The position numbers and the translations under genes are program-made. The notes below the pieces were generated by a model that was not told the DNA's origin, made no database searches, and saw only the letters and a program-made list of their open reading frames with translations. Source: Nemopilema nomurai (Eukaryota; Cnidaria; Scyphozoa; Rhizostomeae; Rhizostomatidae). Taken from it: DNA of 64,000 nt. The stretch's first letter is position 1. Each line of letters opens with the position of its first letter. The stretch is from assembly GCA_003864495.1 (NCBI GenBank), contig ML133422.1, forward strand, positions 679,057 through 743,056, written 5' to 3'. Below, piece by piece: positions 22,001 through 37,000 of this stretch.

Positions 22001-25000
22001 AAGGCATATGCCAAGCTCATTTTCTCTACTAACAAACACATCGCATTTTTAGGGATGTACCGGATATCCGGTAGGCCGGATAATCCGGCGCCGGATCGCT
22101 GATTTTTTTAAAATCCGGTTCCGGCCGGATTTGTTTCTGAAATCCGGCCAGCTGCCGGATTTTCCAGAAGTTTAATCATAACTAAGAAAATTTCTAGAGA
22201 AAACAAGTTATAAAAGTGTAAATACAAAGAACAACAAAAACTAAAAGCAATAGAACAAACTTGAACATAGTTTTAAAAGTTAAAAAAAAAGCGTCCCAAT
22301 CCCTGGTACCGCAGCCATCGATTCAAATGGCAACGTCTGAACCTTGTTGTATCGTGCTTGAAGTATCGCGAGATAACGCTAACTGTGCCAGTAGTGTCGA
22401 TACCGGGAGTGGTGTTTCGATTTAAGTTGAAATGGCCGTGGCATGCCGAGAAAATGGCTCCGGCAAGGAAACCAGGCTTAATATAAGTTGAAACAGAAGT
22501 TTTAAAAGAATATCGCAGAGAAAGGCTGTTTAAAAAGTGCAGCTGCAAAAAACTTTGGAAAACCAAGTCAGACTCTCTTCATACAGTGATTAAAAATGGA
22601 TTTTCCAGAACTAAACAAGATCGACGATAAAACAAGCGCCTTGAAAACAGATTTTAAATGAAAGTGCTCGTCATCACGAAACAGGAAGACTGGATTATAT
22701 AATTCACAAATTTGGTCCAGGGTTGCCAGATTGGCTTTTTAGGCCAAATTTTTCATTTTTGGTTTTTAGACTTAGATTGCCTGGAGAAATTGTTTTTTGC
22801 TTACTACTTAAATTTGACCTTGTTGGCCTTTTCAACAGAACGTCTAAAATTAATGAGTAATTATTACATTCATGGAATAATTAGTAGTTAACTGCAAAGT
22901 GTTAACCAAATTTCAAATTTTATCACCTAACCTAAATTTTGGAAAAAAAGGGTTTTGGAAAAAAGTAAGATTCTTATCTAAGTTAAGAAATTATCTAACA
23001 AGCACAAGCGTAGAAATATAACCAGTGCCTGCTCGATGGATTCTTGAGAGAGTTTTTGATTTGGCCTTTTTATGAGCATTTTGGCTTATTCAATCTGGCA
23101 ACCCTGAATAGGTCTCTTTGATCTTCTCGCTATACATTTTTTCGCAAAGCGGCTCAAAACTTTTTATTACTGAAAAATCCATAAATGGCCAGATTATCTG
23201 GTAAAATCCGGCCGGATATTCCACGAAGAAATCCGGTAAATCCGGTTCCGGCCGGATTCTGAAAATCCTGATCCGGTACACCCCTACGCATTTTTCTTAT
23301 TCCTGCTATACGTCTTTGTGTATGTAATCTTAGATCTTCTTTAATTTTGGCAACACGTATTGATCCCAATGAAAAATTCAATTTACTGCGATTTGTATCA
23401 ATAATGTTATCTAGTTTATTTCTTTGTTTTTTAAATTCCCATGGCAATGCAGATGCTATAGTTGCTTAGAATGGGCCACCCTAGACTTGCGAGAAAGCTT
23501 TTGACGTCAAGATTTGCCCTAGAGCTGCTAGTAGTGCGATCTTTCAATTTGAGTGACTTTGATTTAGGACCTCTACAGCCGGTAAGCTGGTTAACCATCT
23601 CATCGAAGAAGGCGGTCGCGTGTCACAGGGGGAACCTTATGCTGAAATCGAAGTATGTGTAGCTATGTTTTCTGTGCATCCAAAGCTAAAAAATTCTGTC
23701 GTGTTGCTGTACTGTTTAAGTTGCCTAGGGTGGGGTTATTCGATCCTAAAGTACTGTCTAGTTTCTAATTGATGATATTTTTTAGTAAAGTATAAGCTTT
23801 ATAATTTTGTCAATCTTAGTAAAACTGCTAAATTCTTGTGTAATTTGGCATTTGATAACCGCATGGAATACTTAAGAATCATGGCTCTAATGTATCTTGG
23901 ATATTTGTGATTTCGTAATATTTGCGTCATCGTAGCTAAAGTCATAATGCATTCATTAATGCTTTGCGATCGTATTTAACAAGGAAATAGTAGCATCTAA
24001 AAGCGGAAGAGCCGAGAGGCGATTAATTCAAAAGCCTCTTAATTCAAAAGCCTCTTATTAATTAGAAATATTCTGCTTAGTAAATTGCCCATTGTAAAGT
24101 AATTTTTGAAGCAACAATCTCTGATTCTTTTAAAGGTGATGAAAATGGTTATGCCTCTCAATGCACCGGAAAGTGGACGGTAGATACATCTACTTGTGCT
24201 CTCTTCTATAAAATATCTACAGCAGCAAAAAATGCTCTTTCATCACAGCATGGATGTTGCTTCCTGATAACGTTCTGTCTGCTTATCTTGCATTTCTGGA
24301 TTCATAGCTTTTCCAGCAAGATTGTCTCTTCAATTTAGGTTTCTGGTGAATATGTTGGCGACGTTTTTTTCGAAATCTAAAACAATTGTTTGAGCGCACT
24401 AGGTAAAGCAGCGTTAGTGTGTAAGCAAAGAAAAGTCCTGTAGTGTTGTTTCCTTTTACAAGTGAAATGTGTATCATTCCGCGTGACAATAAATTGAAGT
24501 TTTTCTTTTAAACAAACGGTTAAAAGAGATGTTACTGAGCATTATTTCAGCCTTCGAAGGGGGCTTAAAAGAGTTGAGGCTTAATAGAGAGGGTTCCTAT
24601 TTCAAATCTTTGCTTGATAATAGGGTATTGATAGAGAGAGGGGGACTATAGAGAGGGAGGCTGGCTTTATAGAGCCTTTACGGTCATTAAAAAGGATCTT
24701 AGGTTTCAGGCAGTTCCAAAGCATCCTACATAGAACGAGACATGTGCTCCGAAACATTTTTCAGAATTTGATATAGATAAACATCAAAGACAATTTTTTT
24801 ATATCTTTATTAATTTTTTTTATATCTATTTTTTGTCTGTTTTTTGGTCTTGATACTTTTTACGTTTTTCCTTCCTTGCCAATTTCGTGAAGTTTCATTT
24901 TTGCCGGCTACGTTTCACTGTTTACGATCAATTTCCCGTTGACATTGATTAAAATTTTTAATATCGATATAAAGCAATGAAATAACAAATTTATGTATTT

Positions 25001-28000
25001 TAGTAATTATTAACCGTTTCAATGAAAATAGTATGCAATACTGCAAATTGACGTTCGATTTCCGAAACTGGTGGCAAAGTTTTTACGTTTTGAAATCGTC
25101 CAATTACAGTGTCCACTTCCTCAAGTGTCCTGGAGCCGTTCTCGACGCGGAATGGTAGTTGCGAGACTGGAGTTGGACGACCCAAGCAGAGTGAAGCAGG
25201 TTTGTCTATTAGAAATTGGAAGGCCTATCGTCCATGAAGCTACCCTCTTCTGAAGTAGTCAAATGCCATACACATTGTAAGCTGCATTGACTCCCTCCTT
25301 TATTCGATTAAGTCTACTGGAAGGCCTTCATAAATACTTTGCTTTGCAACGAACCTAAAGAATTCTTTGGAACCCTGACCTTTTCGCAAAGGTTTAACAC
25401 ACTACCTTGACAATTTAAACTGGAAAAGCAGTATGTTAGGGGGGCACTATAGACAAAACTTGTAAAACAAATCTGATTTACATGCATGCTCTTTCATTTA
25501 TTTGATATCATGTGTAAGAAGCTAAGGAATAGCCTTGCTGTAAATATTCCTGATTGGTGGCAGTTTCTCATTTAATTTCACACCAAACACTTGAAATGGT
25601 GCCCCATGTTGATGCTGGTCCAAATGTTGTTGCTTTATCAGTAGAAGCTGCTTTGAAAAAACCCTTCATTTTGACCTATTCCGTTTTTCGTTACAGGCGC
25701 AGTTGTTTCTTGGAAAATTCTTACTTCCGCAAGGGCCTAAAATTAAAGGAGGCAAGCTTCATCAGGTATTAAGAAAGTGGAAGTAATGTTTCCACTTACG
25801 TACGCGTAATAAAAGTTTAGTTTAAGTGGTCTATGTTTTCCGATGTGCATCGCCTAAACAAATTACCTTTAACACTTTGACCACCAATTTGCAGTTGGCT
25901 ATTCTGTAAATATTAAGAAATAAATATTAAGAAATAAATATTAAGAAATATGCCGTGAAGCTCTTCTCGTCCTGTGCAACAGTTCTGCATAGAAGACTCA
26001 CCTGTTCCTTTCCAAGTCGCCTTGCATTAGTATGGGGGTATTACCGTTTGAAAAACTAAAGGCTGACACGCACTCTTGAAAAATCTACTTTAAGCGTCTT
26101 GCCTTCATGCAAACCTATCTACAATATCCGTATTGTCAATGATGTGGCCCGGTTATTCATTCCAATGCCTGATACACGCACATCATTTGCTTTCTGACTC
26201 GTGAATTACGTCATAGCTCTGCCTCAATGCCAAAGAGAATCTGTCGAATATGATGTCGGGATATGTGCTTCCAGATCCATATTTTGAAGAGAAGGTAACT
26301 CAAAGGCCCCCTTTTTGCAGTAGTTGTATTTCTTTAGTTGTGCAGCCATGTCTCTTTGGGTTAATTGGGTGTCCTTAGAGAATAAAAGAATGCCCCTAGT
26401 TAATAAATATCCAAGTCATTCATGGAAGGACCTAAACAAGACCTTCTTGACTCGTATGACTCGAGTCCGAAGAAAATTTTATAGCCCAAGTTTAAAGCAG
26501 TCCTGGTATGTTTGGTGTTTTCAGTGTATATATTTAGCTTTATCTGAAATGAACATGCCTCGTTTTGAATACGAGATTTCGTCAAAATGAGCACCGAACC
26601 AACATATTTCTCACTTTATTTGGTTGAAAATTCTTGCTGTGAAAAGCTAGCTCGAATGATCTGAATAATCTTAGCAAAAATAGTTTTTATGATGCGTGAG
26701 TTTTTAGTATACTTCAATCTAACGATGAATCTCTTATTTACATGAATGACATTTTAATTGCAGATGATTGAGAATGTTAAAACCCTGAACAGCACCCTTC
26801 GGAATCCTTCTCTTGCCCTTTTGGAGATGCAGGTAGGCCCTGGACCATTTCAGCTGAGCGCTGGAATTACCTTTTGGATCATGCTTTTTGACAGAGCAAA
26901 AAATTATTTCTTATTGTGCAAATTTAGCTAAATCTGTTGAGAGATTATGGTTTTGGTTTTGCCAAAAGCGTTTACGATGACGTCACATCGCAGTTTTCTC
27001 TTCTTAGTCAAGCTTAAACTGTCGGAGAAATGTTTGGTGCAAGGATTAGTAATATATTCAAAATTTGAATTCAAATAATCTTTTTTGGGTCGCCTGGCAG
27101 TTAATTGGCGACTTGATGAAAACGAATAATTTTTTCTAGGATGCTCTTGCTTCCGTTTCTAATCGAATCCCAGCAAAAGTCGAGGACAGAATCAAGTCGC
27201 AGCTCTTTCAGTATTCCAGCAACATAACATCCATCATAACGACATTTCCAAGCCAACAGGTAATTCAACCTTAAATTTTTCCAATATTTTGAAAGCTTGT
27301 GAGTTTTTAAACGGAAATCTAAGCAACTTTTAAACGGGGAAACCTTATTACAATTATATTGAATCCTATAAACCGTTAGAAGTTCTTAATAAAAAGCATG
27401 TGTATCACTTTTATCCAATTTCTTCCTGCATATTTTATATAAATAACTTTATGTTTCATTGCTTTTGTTTCTCTTTAGATCACAAATATTATTGATTCCC
27501 ATGCTGCTACTCTTTCAAAGAGAACTGAGAAGGATATTTTCTTTCTCAACACTCAAGGGATTAGAGATATTGTTCAAAGGTATGTTAAAATAATTAGATT
27601 GCTGTATGAGTTAAAATTCAATTTCCGTAGTTATTATTATGACGGCCAATATATCATGGTTACTTGGAAACCGGACTCCCAAGCTCATTTTGTTACTACC
27701 TTAACGACATTTGAATTTGACAATGATTTATCTAAAATTTCAAAAGTCTTAAACAGCCGGAGCCTAACAAAAAATGAAGTTGTGTAATACTCTCTACACA
27801 ATAAATGGAAAATATTTGTTTCGATTTGTGGCTTTGTTTATTGATTTTGAAATAAATGACAACTTAATACCTTCTGTTCTCAATATAAGATACCAACCTT
27901 CTCGATGCTCAAAATTTCCCCAGCTGTTTGCCAGTCTAGCCATGACTTAACAGTCCAAATGTGATTATTCTGTGCACGTAATTATTGTATCGAGGCGTCT

Positions 28001-31000
28001 TCTTGAGGCATTTCTTACATCTCAAGTCTTTTTGGATATGTTTGCCATTTCGTACACTTTGCTGCTGTAAATGACAGAATTATCTACAGAAATTTTGGAT
28101 TAATAGATGCTATTTAATGAAGTGCTTTTCAAGCGCAATTCCCACTCTCTCTATCAATGTTGTTTTGCAAATGCGATGCTCAAGGGTTTTCTAAAGGCTG
28201 GGTTTCTTATGTTATTGTAATTTTTAGATACCGAAATGGCCTCAAGGGACATAGAAAAACCGTCACCTTGGGACTTATCCGGCAGTACTTGCAAGTTGAG
28301 AAGCAGTTCAACGAAGGTTGGTTTCCAGTAAATTTGTAAGAATTGAAGGCAGATTGAAGAACGTCTCTGAGAGAAAAATTTTTATAAACTATGCCCTTTG
28401 ACCTTTTATGTTGTTTACGAATTATTTCTGTTGCTGCCTTATAACCGAGTATCTTCGTAGCATTTTGTGTGTGTTGTAAAGTTATGTGAAGATGCATAGC
28501 TGTTTTTTGAATGATTCGATTGAATTCTCAGTCTGTACTGGTTAATAAATTGATAAAAGGTGTATCAAATTGCGGAATGTGGCGAATGAGATCAATAGAG
28601 ATGAGTAGAACATATTGTGGAGCAAAATACTCACTAATTTCTACAAGCATATCTCTGATTTGTTATTTGAACAAAGAGCATCCCACAAGACACATATTGA
28701 CATATTTACGTATATTTTGGACTGTATCAAGGCTGTAAAAGAGTAGTGCTCTCGTTTTTGCCGGCTGTATTATGAAAATAATTCATCTTAATATTCAAAA
28801 TACGAAATATAACTTGTCAATACTCTATTGAAAGATGCTTGAGCGTTAACTGCTAGTTTTTAAATGTCATATACGACAAAGTATTTTCAATTATTCTAGG
28901 TAACTACGACAAGTGCGTATCAACTATGATGTCATTGCTTAAAAACGATGACAAATCATCAGTCGTACAGAACATTCTATCCCACGCTGCAGTTGCTAAG
29001 AAGAATCTCATCGTTGTTCATCTTATTGTAAGCATGCAACCATGTCATCTTCTTCACGCATATTTACCTAATTTTTTGTCTATTTTCAACTTAGATTCTA
29101 GGTAAAGAAAGGTCTTGCTCAGAACAGACAAGTGTCCGTTGAATAAGAAATTTCCACCAGTTTTGATTTCAAGCAAAGCGTATCGACTCGGTGTTTTTCT
29201 TTGCTCTTTAGTTATATCCTAAGTTACCTTGATTTTCGATTGTTGACAAGATCATCTGGTGCTTACGACAGAGATTTGACCTCCACAAGTTGTGTGTGAG
29301 TCTTTCAAATGTAGGCCTTAAAAAGTGAACGTTTTCTCCTGCAACAATCTCTGCAAAACACGATATCAGTTGAAGGATATCTCAGTTTTATGGGATTGTG
29401 AGGAAGTTAAGAGGTCACATAAAATGAAAGCATACCATGACTTTATAGAGTTTCTGAAATCACATTTAAATGTTTAGGACTGAAATTTTGATTTTTTATA
29501 CGATAATAAACCAAGTATGTCGGCTTATCTGTGTTCTGGCTACAGTTAGTCACCGTCTTTTCAGGATTGTCTGTGCGGAAGAGAAACGGGTCTTTCAGAA
29601 GATTTGAAATCGCTACTGCAAGATCTAACGTTGCTTAATCGGCAGGAACATGCAAAAGTGACCTTAAAAGCTAGACAGGTAAGATTTTCGACCTATTATC
29701 TTTTCTGCTTCGCAGCTAATCTGGAATTCTTAATTGTTCTCAAGTCCCGTGCAGTGTCAGAAATCGTGGCTAAAGTCTTCCAAAGTAAAGATGATTGCGG
29801 AAAGACTGATGCAGACACTACGACTCTTGGCAAATTTATCGAAACATGCTCCAGAAAGGAATCATGTCTGTTCGGTGACGTCATTCGTTTTTTGCGCAAG
29901 GCACTAACTTGGTGTGGTTTTTCTCTTCATTGGTTGCTCAATTCGATTAATCCTTTCCTGATTCTTTGCAAAATTTTCAGACGAGAGCTATATTTTTGGG
30001 CTGCCAAAAGTGGGTGGCGACTTTAGTTCTGGAGCATGTATTCTAGTTTGAAATCGATGAAAATCAACCATGATAAAATTGGTCGGTATCTATCACTTTT
30101 TTTTGAACCAGACTTGCATCAAATGCAATAGACATGCCGTTTGATTATCAAAGATGTCAATTCTGTTGTTTGCAAACAATACTAATTCATTACTTTGTTT
30201 GGAAATTAAAGAACACTGAAGGCACCTATTTGATTTATTCGTTCTCCTCAGGTCCTCATCCAAAGTCACAAGCCATCCTTCGAGCTACGCCATAATCAAT
30301 ACGAGAAAATCTTTTTGTCGGCGATTGACATGTACGAAATGCAATTCAATCCAGAGAATTTGCAGGTTAGTAGTGCTTTTTGGTGCATAAAGGTGTTTTT
30401 AAGCATTTTAGCATGCTTTAGTCATATCTTAATTCCAACAAAACGTTTTTGAAAAAAGGTTTACACGAAAAAATGAACTGGAGTCTACTTTCATATGATA
30501 AGCAGCTACTAATTGAACTATTGCTTATACTATGAAGAGTTTCTTCAATTATTAGTTCATTTAGAAGCAGTTTTTCGCACCGCGTGAAAATTTTGTCTGC
30601 TACTGCTTTCCTTTATGACCAATATTAAGTTGGAAAAGATCGATTTTGCATTCTGACCAGGTGATTTCTTTCCAATCTGTGGAGCCTAATAGATGTGAGA
30701 TTTCTATCATTTAGATCGTTACCAAAAGATCGTTATTGCTTCAAAGTGGCTGTACTGACTTTAATTTCATAATGGCTTTCTGTATTTTATGCATTATGTT
30801 GTCATGTGTTAATTGACTTTTAATCTTTTTTATTAGAACATCATTCTGTCAGAAACTGCCGTATTTGATGTTCTTCCAAGTTTTTTCTACCACCGAAACG
30901 AGCTTATCAGAATGGCTGCACACGAGGTAGGAGTGGTATCAGATGCACGCCTACATTTTTGATCGATAAGCAAAACTGATGTGAATGTAATGACTTTGCT

Positions 31001-34000
31001 TCAAGGTCAACACGACGAAATTCTAGTGGCCTATTTTTAATTGACGCTATCAATTTCTATTTTAAAAACAGCGAAATATCATAGTTCCGCAATATATTAA
31101 TCTTATATTTTTTAAATCATAGTGTATACGTCCCTTATTAGCGTTGTTGTTTTACTCGGGTTTGAGCATCTTTTGGTAAAAAAAAATTTTCTTTTATCTT
31201 CAATTTAGTCACCATTTGTACGCCATTTTGTGTGTGATATTTGTGACTAAAAATTGGAGATTAATCTGAAACGATATTATAGGTTTACATACGAAGAAGC
31301 TACCAAGCGTACGAGCTGACGTCATGCTCTCACAACCAGGTTCGTTGTTTATGACATGAAGTCATACTTTTTCATCACCTTAATCACCACCCGAAGAGAC
31401 CCCATTTCTCCACATGGCCTTTCGGTCATGGCACCATCGGTTTTGCACTCTGAATTATGTCTCTTTACTGCAGGATCTTGTTATCTTTTCCATCTTTTAT
31501 TTTCGCTTTTGCTTTTTATGCTGTTTTGGTTGCGATGCCTCTGCTTCCGGATTTCCGATATAGAATCTTATATGTAAACCATTGATATTAAACGGGTATT
31601 TGGCGTAATCCATTATGTTGATTTTTGAACCAATGATTATTCCTTTTTGCTTCGCCCATTTATATCACGACCTTTCCAAATTTTCTAGATTGGCGACATA
31701 AACTGCATTTTGTTTCAATTTCGACTTCCAGTCACTCACCCAAACAGGTAAAACTATTCGAATTTTTATTCTTCGAATCTCGTTGCTCAAAATATCACGA
31801 TAAGAAAATTAAGTTTTTAACACGATGGCTACAAAAGTAATCAAATTATTAGCTAGTTATTTTCAGAATTCAGTATCTAACCTGACTTGGGAATTGTTGG
31901 ACCAATGAACCCTGACCTTCTGATTTGACCTTTGACATCCGTTTTGCCAGACATTGACATGACCTTTGAACCTTGGCTTTTCAGAATGGAGCATCACCGT
32001 AGAAGCACGACATCATCAGACAAGCTCAAGAGTATGTCCATGACAAGGGTGAGTTAGATGCTGTCATTGCCATTACAGCTACCTCAGACCGTTCAACAAG
32101 TGTCATGGTTTTGAGAGCACCTTTATCATAACAGCTTTCAGCTGTCGGTCATCGTGTCTACGTGGTTGGTCCAAAGAAAAGGTAGAAAGAAAAAAATATT
32201 TTAAAAAGGTAGAAACATAGGCCTATTAGGCATTTGGCCATCCGAACTTTTATCTCTTTTGTAACAAATACCACTTCACGGTCCATCGCGGTTTCCGCTG
32301 TAACTTCTTCAGTTTTGCTTCCGTTTGGCAACGGGAATTCTAGGACTCCTGATAGAAAATTCGGTTTTTCACATATTCTTGCCTCGTATCCCTAAAAGAA
32401 ACGGCTTTAAATTCTGGGTCTGTCTCTAATTAGGAAATAAGTTTTTATAAAAAATGTTTATAGTTTGAAATTGAGTTTTGAACGCGCGAGATCAGAGTTT
32501 CTTCATAAACAAGAGACTTACATCAAAAGAATACTGCTTTAACTTCTTTGATAATCTAACAATGTAACTTCTAGAAACGTTTGTTTCAGTTTCATCTGGC
32601 CTTATTTATAGTGATAAATAATGAATTAATGAGATATAGAATTAATAATAATTCCTTAGAAAGAAATAATGAGCATTGATATTCTGTTTGAGAATTCTCG
32701 ACGCAGAGCTAGCAAAGCTGTAGCACGTGGCGAATAAAAATGCACACATTCTGAGTGTCATAATACGTACGATCATCAAGCAACTGAATGTCAGCTGTTG
32801 TTTTTCAGCTGCCATTAAGTGACCTATGATATCTAGAAAAAACTGTACACGTTTTTGGTCTGTGTGGCGTGATTGTGCTAAGTGGTCAATCCAAGCTTTG
32901 CCTTAAATGTGATCTTTTGCGAGATTTACTCTCACTCTATAGGTGTTATATATTCAGATTGCTCTAGATGCTAGGGATTACCATGCTCATTTCGCAATTA
33001 AGTTATCTAAATATATACCTGAATAATTTATGATAACAGTATTAGTGATGATTGAGAGATTTAGTAGAGCAACAAAGAAGGAACAGAAGTTGCTCTAATT
33101 CTACTACTCACTTTACTGTGCTTTTAACCTAATTTTTTTCTTACGTGCGTTCAGTCGATCAGAAATTCAGCTCTTGAGTGCTCAACTACAAGACAAACAT
33201 GTTTTGATTCTCTCTGGGCTGTAAATAATTTATTTTAAGAGCATAGTAAGTGTGAATTTGACTTTTGTTTTGTTGAAGGTTCGCAGTCTTAGCGAAGAAC
33301 TAAATGAGCTTGTCCATAAAGACTGTTTCAATCCTGATTTCCTGAGAATGGGAGCTATGGCTGCCTTTTCGTCAGTTGACGAATTTTTGTCGTGAGTAGC
33401 ATTTCTTTGTCTGGATCTGGAGAGTCAGAAATGCTCTGACAGTTATTTTAGAAGCTCATTAAGTGCCAGTATTATGGATTTTGCAGCATTTTCTTAAACT
33501 AAACTCAGTAAAAGCTACCCTACATCTTATATTGGTTAAAGGTCTTTAAAATATCAGTCAAATATGAGTCGATGGTCAATGCTTTGGATCCACTTCCCCC
33601 TAACGTTTCCATATGTTTCTTTATTTTGTATAAAAAGTGCAGCATGGTGGAGAATCGTACTTCAAAGGTCTCTCCAACGCCCAATACAGGTTGAGAAACG
33701 CAATCGAACTAGTCGTCCCTGTTGCAAAGAAACAAGCCAATCCTAGATTATGAGTTATTTATAAAATTTCTCGTTTTGAAAACCTGTTTGTTCTTCTTGC
33801 AGACACTTTGATCTGCTCGTGACGCAGTTCCAGCACAACGCAAAGCAGAGTCCGAGATCTTCATTCTCATCTGGCAGTTCTGCTGGCTCGCTCCTTGGAA
33901 CAGTCAAGGAGAACTCGAGTACAGTACGTTGTAAACCGTATTACTCTACACTGAATTGCTTTCCATTTGATAGTAGAGCAATATTTACAGCCCTAAGGAC

Positions 34001-37000
34001 AGTTCAAATGTGCTTACCAACGGAAATTTCCTTTAATAAAGTCACTCTCATGTGTTTTAGAGCCAGTGCCAGTAAATCGGTTGTTAATCCACCTCCAAAC
34101 ACTTCAAGCAAAGACAAGAACTGGAGATTTTCTTAAAAATAATTGCAATAATTTAAAGAAGGGCTGGATTTTAGGGATGATGTTAAAAAGATGGTCCAGT
34201 CACTCCCCCAATCTCCACCCCCCCCCCCCCCCTTCATATCACAGCTTTACGATTGATATTGTGTCGCTCTTAGAAATCGAAAATGGACTGGAAGATCACT
34301 GAGAGCTGAAACCCATGAGAGCTTTCTGTTGCATCTGAATCAAATTGTGCCTTTAATCGATTAATCTTGTTTCTTTATTTTGAAGGACTCCTTTGACAAG
34401 GCCGAAGATCCAGTCCACGTTGTCAATGTTTGTATCAAATGCGATGACATCTCACTCGCAAACCAAGAAAAGCAGAGAGACAAGTTCGCCAAGATTCTCC
34501 AATCAAGGGTGAGCTGCATTGTCACGTAGACTCGGGTCACGTAGACTCGGGTCACGTAGACTCGGGTCACGTGGACTCAGGTCACGTGGTATCAGGTCAC
34601 ATAGACTCAGGTCACGTGGTCTCAGGTCACGTGGACTCAGGTCACGTGGACACATGTTACCTTACGTAATAGTTCTCTTTAGAAATACCGTAGTTTCTAT
34701 TTTAGGACACGCTGTATCAGCTAAAATGCTCTAGATGTGTTATTAAGTTAAGGTAGCGCTTCATAATTAAGGTAATGCTGTAATATTTATGTTTCACGAT
34801 ATTAAGTGGCTTGGAGGTCAAAGTAGCATTGAGATCTTTTTATTTGTGTTCACAGGTCGAAATTCTGCGGAAGCATGGAATTCGCCGATTTACAATTTCC
34901 CTCACTGATTGTAAGGTAAGCTTCGAAAAACCATAAAAAGTGTTGCTGAGTGATGTTCTAAGAGCATAGGGCACCTATGAACGTAAAGCATTGGTAGTCG
35001 CGCAATCATACGTGACGTAATCATTATATTGGGTCTTGGTGGCGATAAAGTAAACACTGTTGTGTGTTTCAGATCAGTTTTTCCGTTAGCTAGCCGGACT
35101 GAATGTCGTCTTTTAGTTAATGGTGGCTTGAAGCTGTGCGTTTATATCGTCTTATAACCGAAGCGTCGATGCCAGGCTTTTTGTGGTTCTACAAACTCAG
35201 ACCCCTGCAGCCGCCTGCTAAGCTGTTTCCTAGCCCTGCCTACGCAGGGTCTGAATTTGTTGCTAGTTACTTCGCCTTTCGACCATCTTTGCACCCCTGT
35301 TTTATTTTTGAATTTAAAGCCGAAAGTTTAATCGATCCACTAAAACCTCAACTTTGTTTGTTTATATCTTTGCATACTCCTGTTCATAGCCTAGAACATG
35401 TATTCAAGATGATGTCCTAGAATTGGGGTGATCCAAACTTGCCGAGACTTTTTGTTGGATAAAGGGCGACTCGTGTTCGAGAGAGGAGTATTTTTCAGAG
35501 CAGAACACAAAAGACAATCTTGTCAGTTTTCGAGAACCGCCAATCGTCATTTTCTGAGCACCGCTTGTTCACCCCTTGTGTCTTTAGACGTCTTTGTTAT
35601 GACTCAAGAGTAACTGATACTTCAAACAGAATGCTTATCATCCATTTAGAATTTTCAGTCTAGAGACTGTTTGCATGATTCTCGATTTAAACCACTTCCA
35701 TTTGAATGACAGGGCACCTTTCCAATGGTGTTTACGTACCGAGCAAGGACAAGCGTGAGTATTGTTCCTTTTGTTGACAGGAAAGGAATAATAGTTCCAT
35801 AATTCTTTTATAGTTACCAAAGATTCTCTAGAAGTCAAAGCTGTAGGAAAATCTTTAAATTTGATTTTGCTCTATAGCTTGCAAGCTATTGTAGGCTTCC
35901 TATTGCTTGAAAGAAATAGCTAATTGTAAGGTTAGAGTGCTGATAAAATATTTCTCGACTACAGCCAAGTAATTTTGCAGAAGTTATATGCAGAAAAAAT
36001 TATGTTTAAGTACACAATTAAATTTCGGAAAATTTCAGCTTTCTATTTCATAGACTTGCGTTGCTCTTTTCAAGTGGCCAATAAATTGAATATTTAATTA
36101 TGCTGACCCCTTCAATACCCTCCTACCATATTCATGTGTTTTGTAAATTTGCTTCATCTTTTTTGCTTTTGTCTAGTAGTCTACGCCAATGATTTATACT
36201 TGCATTTTACTTCCATTGATAGTTTAATGAAGACTCCATCTACCGCAACTTGGAACCTGCATTGGCCTTCCAGCTTGAACTGAGTCGATTACGTCAGTTC
36301 GATTTGACTCAGATCCCCACGGCTAACAACAACCTTCACGTGTATTTAGGAGCAGCCAAAAAGGTATTCTCTCGCATCAATTGTTGAGTAGCCGGTTGGC
36401 ACTATAGAATACCAAGTTACTTAAGGGCATTATTTTGCTTGAGCTTGAGCCCGGATTTGAATGTGTTCCAACAGTTTTATTCGTTTGACAGTTGCAAAGG
36501 TCCCGTGAAGTTGACATTTTTAAGGGTCAATATCCTATTGACTATGGAGACGTTTTTGAGTGTGATTATCTTTAGAAATCAATGTCCAAAAATGTCATGC
36601 ATGGATGAAAATATTTTGTGTTTAAATGAACAAGAGCTGGAAGAGGTATATTTAACAGATTCTCAATTTTCGAAAGCGTATTAATTCTTGTGTGATTTTA
36701 TGTTCTCACACTGATCCTAAAATGATACGGGATGTTGCTTGCTCGTAATTGATTCTTGGTGATCCGACACAACGTTCAGCATTCCATATTTGAAAGATTA
36801 TTATGCTGCTCTCTAGGTTACTGTTAAACAGGAAGTCACAGATCATCGGTTTTTCATTCGCGCTATTGTGAGGCATTCCGATCTGGTCACCCAGGTAAAG
36901 TTCCATACTATTGAAGCTTAAAATTATCCAGAAAAAGCGGTGATGTCTTTTAGACAGCGTTGAAGGATTGCATCCAACAGAATTGTGCCTACTTACTTGC

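Noticed and set aside
34056..34133. Possible extra ACC exon after TGTGTTTTAG (Ser/Pro-rich, ending in TAA)
   Set aside because: It has no GT donor before its stop, and exons 34 and 35 already join in phase without it. An alternative terminal exon cannot be excluded but is unsupported.
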